The notes under the pieces are model-generated. The model searched no databases and was not told the DNA's origin. It worked only from the letters and a program-made list of their open reading frames with translations. Below are positions 1 through 5,668 of a DNA stretch of 5,943 bases, piece by piece. A program made the position numbers and the translations under genes. The stretch's first letter is position 1; each line of letters begins with the position of its first letter. The stretch lies in the NCBI GenBank assembly GCA_947461985.1, contig CANHNT010000124.1, positions 1 through 5,943 on the forward strand, in the 5' to 3' direction. The DNA comes from Bacteroidota bacterium. Its GTDB lineage: Bacteria > Bacteroidota > Bacteroidia > Chitinophagales > Chitinophagaceae.

Positions 1-1
1 G

Positions 2-1486
2 GTTGTGAGCGTAGTCAACTCAAACATGAGTGTATATAACGATACTGGTAAATTATTAATCAACAAAAGATCATTGACTTCTATGACGGCTGCCGTTGGA
101 AATTATACGTGGATTTCGGACCCACGAGTTATTTATGATCCCAATAATGATCGATTTATTATGGTTTGTTTTTCAGGAAGTATAAGCACTGAGTCTGTTA
201 TTTTGGTTGGTTTTTCGCAAACAAATGATCCGGCTGCCAATTGGAACTTTTACAAATTAAATGGCGCATCATTTAATGATTCAACATGGAGCGACTATCC
301 AATTATTTCAATTTCTGATCAAGATTTATTTATCACCTTTAATCAAGTAAAAGACAATGTGAGTTGGACCATTGGTTTTAAACAATCTGTTATTTGGCAA
401 ATTCAAAAAATGGAAGGTTTTGCTGGAACGCCCTTGGTTTATGATTTGTGGAGTGGCATTCAATACAATGGTGGCAATTTAAGAAATATTTGTCCAGCAA
501 AAAATCAAACGACTTCAATGGGTAACAATATGTATTTTTTGACGCTGCGAAATGTTGCGGCAACCAATGATTCTATTTTTGTAACAGAAATTACAGACTC
601 CAAAGCATCAGGAATTGCACAATTGACAACACGAGTTTTAACGTCCCCTACAGCGTATGGATTTCCTCCAAATGTGCCTCAAAAATTAGGTCAATATTTA
701 ATGACCAATGATGCGCGTGTATTAGCTGCTATTTATGAAAATGATTATATACACTTTGGCTCGAATACCTTGAATCCTCAATTTATGAATGCTGGTGTTT
801 ATTTAGGAACGATTAAAAATATTAGCTCTACAACGCCTACTGTGAAAGCCGATATTATTTCTACTGCCACACAAGAATTTGGTTATCCATCGATGACCTA
901 TGTGGGAAATACCAATAACGACCACAAAATTTTATACAATATGTCGCATTGCTACACCGATAGTTTTCCTGGAGCCAGTGTGATTTATAAAAATACTAAC
1001 GAAGATTATTCGGATATTATTTCTGTGAAGGATGGTCTATCGAATGTGAATCGATTGACAGACACCGTGGAACGTTGGGGAGATTATACAAATATTCAAC
1101 ATCTTTATAATAATCCTAGTCGTGCTTATTTATCTAACTCTTGGGGAAAATCGGGTGCAAATAATTGTTGGATTTCAGTCATTGACAATACTGATTTTCC
1201 TGCATCTACCAATGAGATTACAAAAAACAGCAACAGTATATTGTTTCCCAATCCCGTTTCAGAAAACCGATTTACAACCACATTTAATTTAAGCGTTGCG
1301 CAAAAATTGCGTTATGAAATTGTGGATATGCAAGGAAAATTGGTTTCTATTATTTTAGATACCAAAACAAAAATTGGGAAAAATGAATTTTCATTTACGA
1401 CCGAAGCATTGTCAAAAGGAAATTATATTTTTAGAATTGTGGGCGAAAAAGAAATCATCGCCACACATAAAATTACGATTGAGTAG
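2..1486 (+). CDS. Secreted protein with C-terminal type IX secretion sorting domain (5' end missing)
   Basis: The frame is open from the window edge, so the N-terminus and any signal peptide lie outside; the GTG at 5 is not a credible start. Numbering from that codon, residues 1-400 are rich in beta strands, Asn, Thr and aromatic residues. They include a DPRVIYDPNNDRF stretch (39-51) and an ERWGDYTNIQ stretch (356-365), which resemble repeats seen in secreted beta-propeller or sialidase-like proteins of Bacteroidota. Residues 411-493 look like a type A T9SS sorting domain: FPNPVSENRF (414-423), YEIVDMQGKLV (437-447), KGNYIFRI (471-478) and a terminal HKITIE. Known for this family: such proteins cross the outer membrane by the Por system, and the domain is cleaved for surface attachment or release. 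The substrate of the main body is unknown; I see no catalytic motif. The stop codon lies inside the 3' end of the convergent PH-domain gene. Confidence 0.88.
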   Translation, partial: VVSVVNSNMSVYNDTGKLLINKRSLTSMTAAVGNYTWISDPRVIYDPNNDRFIMVCFSGSISTESVILVGFSQTNDPAANWNFYKLNGASFNDSTWSDYPIISISDQDLFITFNQVKDNVSWTIGFKQSVIWQIQKMEGFAGTPLVYDLWSGIQYNGGNLRNICPAKNQTTSMGNNMYFLTLRNVAATNDSIFVTEITDSKASGIAQLTTRVLTSPTAYGFPPNVPQKLGQYLMTNDARVLAAIYENDYIHFGSNTLNPQFMNAGVYLGTIKNISSTTPTVKADIISTATQEFGYPSMTYVGNTNNDHKILYNMSHCYTDSFPGASVIYKNTNEDYSDIISVKDGLSNVNRLTDTVERWGDYTNIQHLYNNPSRAYLSNSWGKSGANNCWISVIDNTDFPASTNEITKNSNSILFPNPVSENRFTTTFNLSVAQKLRYEIVDMQGKLVSIILDTKTKIGKNEFSFTTEALSKGNYIFRIVGEKEIIATHKITIE

Positions 1487-1952
1487 CCGCTAAAAATCCT
1501 GCAACATCATCAGGACTCACTAAATATTTACGTTCATTTTTCATCGTAATTAAAACATAGTTTTTTCGTTGAGAAACAAACCAACGCATTTTGCCAAGTT
1601 TTGAAGACGAGTAATAACCTGTATATCCGAAGACACCGCCATTGCCAAATGTTCTCCAAGGCATTCCCATTTCTTCTGCACTAATTTTTACGATCGATTT
1701 TATTTCTTTTCTTGAAATGAAAAAATTACTTGCTATTCTATTCACAATAATATAATCCATATCCACTGAATATGATTTGGGAGAATAAATATAGGTTCCA
1801 ATTAAAAGGGGTAACAACAAAACAACTGGGAGATAAATAAAGGGTTCATTTGTTTTTAAAAAAGTATTTTCTAAAATTGCAATGATAAAAACAAAGAAAA
1901 CTAAACTTGAAGTAACTATTTTACTGGTAATATCTAATGAAGCTTTAAACAT
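1473..1952 (-). CDS. Membrane-anchored bacterial PH-domain protein
   Basis: This 159-residue protein has two hydrophobic segments at the N-terminus (about residues 11-29 and 38-56), likely forming a membrane hairpin. A soluble domain from about 57 to 156 follows. It has the pattern of bacterial PH-like (bPH) domains: a strand ending in DYIIVNRI (66-73), an ISRKEIKSI segment (79-87), a glycine-rich FGNGGVFGYTGYY turn (102-114), then KNYVLITM (130-137) and a closing YLVSPDDVAGFL helix start (143-154). The function of such proteins is mostly unknown; a structural or signalling role at the inner membrane is inferred. It is the last of three leftward genes, 72 bp after the Fe-S carrier gene, and its stop overlaps the end of the convergent T9SS gene. 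No ribosome binding site or clear TAnnTTTG box precedes it, so it may depend on upstream transcription. Confidence 0.75.
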   Translation of the reverse strand: MFKASLDITSKIVTSSLVFFVFIIAILENTFLKTNEPFIYLPVVLLLPLLIGTYIYSPKSYSVDMDYIIVNRIASNFFISRKEIKSIVKISAEEMGMPWRTFGNGGVFGYTGYYSSSKLGKMRWFVSQRKNYVLITMKNERKYLVSPDDVAGFLAATQS

Positions 1953-1973
1953 ATAATTTGGAATTTAAATTTC

Positions 1974-2005
1974 TTAGTGTCTCTTTGTGTTTTTGTGACT
2001 TTGTG
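1974..2005. repeat. Intergenic TTTGTG array (possible dispersed repeat)
   Basis: The 72-bp gap between the Fe-S carrier and PH-domain genes contains TTAGTG (1974-1979) followed by three TTTGTG copies at 1984-1989, 1992-1997 and 2000-2005, spaced 10, 8 and 8 bp. On the other strand it reads as a series of CACAAA units. Similar CACAAAG-type stretches are, from memory, scattered between genes in many Bacteroidota genomes, so this may be one copy of a dispersed element. A role is unknown. Confidence 0.5.
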
Positions 2006-2024
2006 GCACTGTTGTTCAAAAAAA

Positions 2025-2378
2025 CTATACTGCAAAACTCTCACCGCAACCACAACTTCTGCTTGCATTCGGGTTTACAAAGTTGAACCCTTTTCCGTTT
2101 AGGCCATCGCTAAAATCTAATTCGGTATTCACTAAATAAAGAAAGCTTTTTAAATCACAAACCATTTTTACGCCTTTGTCTTCAAAGCTTTGATCCATGG
2201 GTTTAATTTCATTGTCGAAATCTAATTTATAACTTAATCCGCTACAACCACCACCCACAACACTTACTCTCACAAAATAAGTTTCGTCTAACTCAGCTTC
2301 TTGCATGAGTTGAGTAACTTTTTCTTTTGCGATGTCGCTTATATAAATGCTATTTTCTAAAGCCGTCTCCATTTTCAT
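2025..2378 (-). CDS. A-type iron-sulfur cluster carrier (IscA/ErpA/HesB family)
   Basis: This 117-residue protein matches the A-type carrier family in length and motifs. The three ligand cysteines are present: C45 in VGGGCSGLSY, and C109 and C111 in SCGCGESFAV at the C-terminus. The 64-residue spacing between the first two equals that of E. coli IscA (C35/C99/C101) and ErpA. Known role: it receives [2Fe-2S] or [4Fe-4S] clusters from a scaffold and hands them to apo-enzymes in the cytoplasm. The sequence alone does not separate IscA, SufA and ErpA, and no isc or suf scaffold genes lie next to it, so I give no symbol. The ATG at 2378 is followed by a second in-frame ATG two codons on; either could be used. 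A TAnnTTTG box at 2400-2393 gives it its own promoter, 55 bp after the zinc-ribbon gene. Confidence 0.95.
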   Translation of the reverse strand: MKMETALENSIYISDIAKEKVTQLMQEAELDETYFVRVSVVGGGCSGLSYKLDFDNEIKPMDQSFEDKGVKMVCDLKSFLYLVNTELDFSDGLNGKGFNFVNPNASRSCGCGESFAV

Positions 2379-2392
2379 TAAATTTCTTAAAG

Positions 2393-2400
2393 CAAAACTA
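2393..2400 (-). promoter_or_regulatory. TAnnTTTG -7 box for the Fe-S carrier gene
   Basis: On the minus strand the bases read TAGTTTTG, a perfect match to the Bacteroidota -7 consensus TAnnTTTG. It ends 14 nt before the start codon at 2378, so the predicted leader is under 10 nt. No TTTG is seen at the -33 position. Confidence 0.55.
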
Positions 2401-2433
2401 CGATTTTAAGCGTGATTATCATATAAAAACTAT

Positions 2434-2802
2434 CTATGATTCTTTTCGGCTAACAATTAAATACCAATCGTTATCGAGTGGCAAATAGCCATAATCGAAA
2501 CAAAAATAATAAACATCCCCTTTTTTGTTTTTATAAACATGCGTATGATATTTAAATTGAAATCCTTTTTCTATCAATCGTTCTTGCGTAGTTTTATAAA
2601 ATTCTTCGTTGGCAGGAATTGAATCTTGTAAAATTTTTCGGTTTTTACGTAAGGCATTCACCACGTTTCGCATGTAGTTGGTATCGTTCGATTTTTGTTG
2701 ATTATTATAATTATTTCTGCAAGAATCATCACAAAACTTTTTATCCATTCGACCTTTGATGGCACGATCGCAGTTTAAACAATTTTTGGTTATCGTATTC
2801 AT
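2434..2802 (-). CDS. Small zinc-ribbon protein, conserved in Bacteroidota, function unknown
   Basis: This 122-residue protein begins with a treble-clef-like zinc site: C8-x2-C11-x12-C24-x3-C28, within the segments NCLNCDRAI and KKFCDDSCRNNYNN. These resemble the short zinc ribbons of the DUF2116 type. A basic, probably helical segment follows (about 45-80: MRNVVNALRKNRKIL, then TQERLIEKG). The C-terminal part (81-118) looks like a small beta domain, with FQFKYHTHVYKN, YYFCFDYGYLPL and DWYLIVSRK. The family is widespread as a hypothetical protein; nucleic acid or protein binding is only inferred from the zinc site and basic charge. It is the first gene of the leftward run, divergent from the YkgJ-type gene. 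A TAnnTTTG box at 2832-2825 sits 22 nt before the start codon, and no Shine-Dalgarno sequence is visible. Confidence 0.82.
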   Translation of the reverse strand: MNTITKNCLNCDRAIKGRMDKKFCDDSCRNNYNNQQKSNDTNYMRNVVNALRKNRKILQDSIPANEEFYKTTQERLIEKGFQFKYHTHVYKNKKGDVYYFCFDYGYLPLDNDWYLIVSRKES

Positions 2803-2824
2803 TTTTAGAGTAGATTATAATATT

Positions 2825-2832
2825 CAAATATA
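2825..2832 (-). promoter_or_regulatory. TAnnTTTG -7 box for the zinc-ribbon gene
   Basis: The minus strand reads TATATTTG, a perfect -7 match, 22 nt before the start codon at 2802. Twenty bases further upstream lies TTTC (2856-2853), one mismatch from the -33 TTTG. This overlaps by two bases the left arm of the hairpin at 2855-2889. Confidence 0.5.
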
Positions 2833-2854
2833 AAAAAATAAGCTTGATTGCTGA

Positions 2855-2889
2855 AACCTATTTTAGTCTTACTCTAAAATTTTTAGGTT
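2855..2889. repeat. Bulged 12-bp inverted repeat in the divergent intergenic region
   Basis: AACCTA (2855-2860) and TTTTAG (2861-2866) pair with CTAAAA (2874-2879) and TAGGTT (2884-2889), leaving a 7-nt loop and a 4-nt T bulge. A second TTTTAG (2881-2886) could pair with the same CTAAAA, so two folds exclude each other. It lies between two divergent start codons, so an operator or a structured leader is more likely than a terminator. A less regular repeat (2911-2920 against 2932-2942) lies to its right. Confidence 0.5.
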
Positions 2890-3014
2890 GTCTAGGATAA
2901 ATAATCATCCATATCAATTTTAAAAAATAACAAATTGTATATGGCAATCCCATTTTTACTGGACTCATTTTATTTATGTCTCCTTCTCCATTTTAAAAAG
3001 CCTACCTTACATGA

Positions 3015-3623
3015 ATGTCAATAGAAAGAAGGGTGCGTTTGGTAGAAACATTGTTTGAACGATTAGATCAAGAGATTGCTGTGTTTCAAACCGAAACCCA
3101 ATTGCATTGCCAAACAGGTTGTGGAAAATGTTGCACCAAACCTACTATTGAAGCTTCGCCTTTAGAATTTTTTCCTTGGGCTTTTGAACTTTTTTTGAAT
3201 GATGAAGCCGAAAAAATGTTAACGCTCCTGCATGCAAAAACAACGAGTATTTGCCAAATTTATATGCCGTTTTCATTAGTAGAAAACACCAAAGGCAGTT
3301 GTGGAAATTATGCTTTTAGAGGCCTTATTTGTCGATTGTTTGGATATGCTGCCAGCAAAGATAAATTGGGCAAATTGCAGCTAGCTACTTGTAAAATAAT
3401 TAAAGAAAAGCAATCCGAAAATTATTCATCCGCTGAAATTGCTATTGCTAAAGGATTGCCTATACCTGTTTTTACAGATTATTATATGCAACTTTCTCAA
3501 ATAGATTATCAATTAGGAACAATGATGTTGCCTATCAATAAAGCACTCATTTATGCCATTGAAGAAGTTTTGCAATTTTATGCATACAGGCCATTTGTAG
3601 ATGGTGTAAAAAAAATTGCTTAA
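3015..3623 (+). CDS. YkgJ-type cysteine-cluster (putative Zn/Fe-binding) protein
   Basis: This 202-residue cytoplasmic protein carries the YkgJ (CxxxCxxCC) signature: C32-x3-C36-x2-C39-C40 in HCQTGCGKCC. Further cysteines are at C80, C96, C106 and C126. The segment SCGNYAFRGLICRLFGYA (95-112) corresponds to the conserved C-x-x-Y-x-x-RP-x-x-CR-x-Y/F part of the family, with the usual proline replaced by G103. The family is thought to bind zinc or an Fe-S cluster; its reaction is unknown. The start is fixed by an in-frame TGA directly before the ATG (3012-3014). A second ATG at 3011 is in another frame and gives no long product. The gene is flanked by gaps of about 210 bp on both sides, so it is probably transcribed alone. 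The nearest promoter-like box is the weak TACCTTAC at 3003-3010. Confidence 0.88.
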   Translation: MSIERRVRLVETLFERLDQEIAVFQTETQLHCQTGCGKCCTKPTIEASPLEFFPWAFELFLNDEAEKMLTLLHAKTTSICQIYMPFSLVENTKGSCGNYAFRGLICRLFGYAASKDKLGKLQLATCKIIKEKQSENYSSAEIAIAKGLPIPVFTDYYMQLSQIDYQLGTMMLPINKALIYAIEEVLQFYAYRPFVDGVKKIA

Positions 3624-3772
3624 AGTTTTAACAGAATCACGAATAAAGGTAGGTTTACGTTTCAATAATTCATTTTTAGCACATAAATTTTGAACTATTT
3701 TTTTTGCTCAAACTTCATCTTCACTCATAATAAAAGAAAGTATATTCATCATTTTATTAGAAATAATTAACC

Positions 3773-3789
3773 ACAAATTATAAATTTGT
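3773..3789. repeat. 7-bp inverted repeat upstream of the PLP enzyme gene
   Basis: ACAAATT (3773-3779) and AATTTGT (3783-3789) form a perfect inverted repeat around ATA. It is centred about 50 bp before the start codon at 3831. Its right half contains TAAATTTG (3781-3788), itself a perfect TAnnTTTG match, so it could be a second upstream promoter box or a regulator site. Confidence 0.42.
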
Positions 3790-3803
3790 AACTCCTTTAT
3801 TTC

Positions 3804-3823
3804 AAGATATTTTTAAATATCTT
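3804..3823. promoter_or_regulatory. 9-bp palindrome overlapping the -7 box (candidate operator)
   Basis: AAGATATTT (3804-3812) and AAATATCTT (3815-3823) are perfect inverted copies separated by two bases. The right arm covers six of the eight bases of the -7 box at 3818-3825, so a dimeric regulator bound here would block RNA polymerase. AT-rich DNA yields such repeats by chance, so position is the main support. Confidence 0.4.
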
Positions 3824-3825
3824 TG
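3818..3825 (+). promoter_or_regulatory. TAnnTTTG -7 box for the PLP enzyme gene
   Basis: TATCTTTG is a perfect -7 match ending 5 nt before the ATG at 3831. With initiation about 7 nt downstream of the box, the transcript would begin at or next to the start codon, giving a leaderless mRNA. No TTG occurs at the usual -33 spacing. The next in-frame ATG is at codon 100, so a later start is excluded. Confidence 0.6.
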
Positions 3826-3830
3826 CCTTT

Positions 3831-5054
3831 ATGAAAAATAAAAATACTGAAATAGGATTCGGTTCAAGCTGTGTACATGCAGGTTTTGAAGCAGAACAAC
3901 ACAATAGCCACATCACTCCAATTTATGCCAGTAGTACTTATTTATTTGATAGTGCCGAGCATGCTGTTGATTTATTTACAGGAAAAGAAAAAGGATATAT
4001 TTATGGCCGTTTTGGCAATCCTACCTCTAATCAAACAGAAGAAAAAATAGCGGCATTAGAAGCCTATGGTTTAAAAAATGAAGATGGTTCGCCTTTGGAA
4101 TTGAAAGCTATTTTACATGCATCAGGAATGGCTGCAATAGCCACATTAATTTTAGCCAATGTAAAAAATGATGAAAAAGTATTAACACATTTATCGTTAT
4201 ATGGGGGCACTCAAGAGTTGGTAGATAAGGTATTGCCTACTTGTGGAATTGAAACCATCATCATTGATTTTAAAGATTTAATGTTAGTAGAAAAAACATT
4301 GAAAAACGATGCTTCTATAAAATTACTATATATTGAAACGCCTGCAAATCCCACATTACAATGTGTAGATATTGAAGCGCTCACAAAAATTGCACATCAA
4401 TATCAATGTAAAGTATCGGTTGATAATACATTTGCTACGCCTTATTTACAACAACCTTTTGCATTTGGTGTAGACTTTGTAATGCATTCAACCACAAAAT
4501 TTTTAAACGGACACGGCACGGCTATTGGTGGTGTTTTGTTGGGTAAAGATGTAGAGTTTATGAAAACCAAAGTAACAAAACATCATCGTTTATTGGGAGC
4601 CAATTCCAATGCCTTCGATGCTTTTTTATTAAACAATGGTTTAAAAACATTAGAGATTAGAATGGATCGACATTGTGCCAATGCCGAAAAAGTAGCGGAC
4701 TTTTTAGCTTCACATCCCAATGTAGCATTTGTAAATTATTTAGGTTTAAAAAATCATCCAGATTATGCATTGTGTAAAAAACAAATGAAACATGCTGGCG
4801 CATTAATGAGCTTTGAGGTAAAAGGAGGATTTGAGGCAGGAAAGAAATTTATCAATCAATTATCACTTTGTACCAGTGCCGTTTCGTTAGGTACTTGCGA
4901 TACGTTAATCTCTCATCCTGCAAGTACAACGCATGTAGGAGTTGCGCCTGAATTACGAATAAAATCAGGTATTACAGATGGTTTAATAAGAATGAGTGTT
5001 GGAATAGAAAATGTGGAGGATATTATTGTTGATTTGGAAAATGCATTGAAGTAA
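3831..5054 (+). CDS. PLP-dependent Cys/Met metabolism enzyme (methionine gamma-lyase / cystathionine gamma-synthase-like)
   Basis: This 407-residue enzyme is a full-length member of the Cys/Met metabolism PLP family, which cleaves or forms C-S bonds in homocysteine, cystathionine, methionine or O-acylhomoserine. Visible active-site parts: YGRFGNPT (58-65, the tyrosine and arginine that bind PLP phosphate from the neighbouring subunit), SGM (98-100), Y124 (stacks on PLP), D198 in VDNTFATPY, and K223 in HSTTKFLNGHGTAIGG as the Schiff-base lysine. R387 in GLIRMSVG binds the substrate carboxylate. The C-terminal half, with RMDRHCANA (277-285) and AVSLG (350-354), resembles Pseudomonas putida methionine gamma-lyase. 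However, its Cys116 position is glycine here (G126 in LYGGT), as in cystathionine and O-acetylhomoserine enzymes, so the substrate is open. About 11 extra residues sit near 80-92. A promoter box ends 5 nt before the ATG, suggesting a leaderless mRNA. Confidence 0.93.
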   Translation: MKNKNTEIGFGSSCVHAGFEAEQHNSHITPIYASSTYLFDSAEHAVDLFTGKEKGYIYGRFGNPTSNQTEEKIAALEAYGLKNEDGSPLELKAILHASGMAAIATLILANVKNDEKVLTHLSLYGGTQELVDKVLPTCGIETIIIDFKDLMLVEKTLKNDASIKLLYIETPANPTLQCVDIEALTKIAHQYQCKVSVDNTFATPYLQQPFAFGVDFVMHSTTKFLNGHGTAIGGVLLGKDVEFMKTKVTKHHRLLGANSNAFDAFLLNNGLKTLEIRMDRHCANAEKVADFLASHPNVAFVNYLGLKNHPDYALCKKQMKHAGALMSFEVKGGFEAGKKFINQLSLCTSAVSLGTCDTLISHPASTTHVGVAPELRIKSGITDGLIRMSVGIENVEDIIVDLENALK

Positions 5055-5058
5055 ATTT

Positions 5059-5622
5059 ATGCACGACATAGAACCATATTACAATTGGCGACATGCCTAC
5101 ACAGCAGAGGAAGATGAAAAATCGCCTTTTTTTGGTAGAGAGTATTCCGAATTTGAATTTTCTAACACTGTTTATAATTATTATATCCATCCACAATGGG
5201 ATGACATTGATTCAAGAACATTGTATATAAAAATTTTATTTGCCGACTATGATGAACACTATGCCATCATTGAATTGATGGGCGAATGGAATGATGCGAT
5301 TGAAAATGATATTCAAACGTTAAAAAGAAATATTATTGATGTATTAATCACTCGAAAAATTAATAAATTTATTTTAATAGGCGAAAATGTAATGACTTTT
5401 CATAGCGATGGAAATGATTACTATGAAGAGTGGTATGAAGATATAAACGATTTTGGAGGATGGGTGGTAGCACTTAATTTTTCTGATCAAACTGTTTTTG
5501 ATTTTAAAAAAGCACGTATTCATAATTATATTATTTTTGAAAATATATTTGAATGGCGCACATTAAAACCTGAACATTTGTTTTTAAAAATCGACAATGA
5601 AATGATGCGATTATTGGATTAG
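5059..5622 (+). CDS. Conserved Bacteroidota protein of unknown function
   Basis: This 187-residue protein has no signal peptide or membrane segment and is likely cytoplasmic. It is acidic and very rich in aromatic residues. Recognisable blocks are YYNWRHAYTAEEDEKSPFFG (7-26), EYSEFEFSNTVYNYYIHPQWD (28-48), TLYIKILFADYDEHYAIIELMGEWND (54-79), KFILIGENVMTFH (103-115) and YYEEWYEDINDFGGWVVALNF (121-141). I recall close relatives as hypothetical proteins in Chitinophagales and related orders, always with these motifs; I know of no assigned activity. The alternating strand and helix pattern suggests an alpha/beta fold with a central sheet. It starts 4 nt after the stop of the PLP enzyme gene, so the two are almost certainly cotranscribed and perhaps translationally coupled. 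No Shine-Dalgarno sequence is seen. A link to sulfur amino acid metabolism is possible from this pairing only. Confidence 0.82.
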   Translation: MHDIEPYYNWRHAYTAEEDEKSPFFGREYSEFEFSNTVYNYYIHPQWDDIDSRTLYIKILFADYDEHYAIIELMGEWNDAIENDIQTLKRNIIDVLITRKINKFILIGENVMTFHSDGNDYYEEWYEDINDFGGWVVALNFSDQTVFDFKKARIHNYIIFENIFEWRTLKPEHLFLKIDNEMMRLLD

Positions 5623-5631
5623 TAATTATTC

Positions 5632-5639
5632 TAACTTTA
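5632..5639 (+). promoter_or_regulatory. Weak -7-like box before the FAD oxidoreductase gene
   Basis: TAACTTTA differs from TAnnTTTG only in the last base and lies 29 nt before the ATG at 5669. No TTG is found at correct -33 spacing (the nearest, 5614-5616, is too close). It could give the oxidoreductase gene partial independence from the upstream pair. Confidence 0.28.
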
Positions 5640-5668
5640 CCACTCAAATTTAAAACGCAAAAATATCC

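Noticed and set aside
3003..3010. TACCTTAC as the promoter box of the YkgJ-type gene
   Set aside because: It has two mismatches in the conserved TTTG half and no -33 element, so I mention it only as the nearest candidate and do not list it as a site.
3011..3040. ATG at 3011 as the start of the YkgJ-type gene
   Set aside because: It is in a different frame from the gene; the in-frame ATG at 3015 follows a TGA directly, so 3015 is the earliest possible start.
2025..3623. A combined Fe-S or metal handling operon of the zinc-ribbon, Fe-S carrier and YkgJ-type genes
   Set aside because: The YkgJ-type gene is divergent and separated by 212 bp, and the Fe-S carrier has its own promoter box; shared cysteine chemistry alone does not make a system.
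3624..3740. Possible gene remnant or terminator after the YkgJ-type gene
   Set aside because: Both strands give only very short frames broken by stops, and I see no GC-rich stem followed by a T run.
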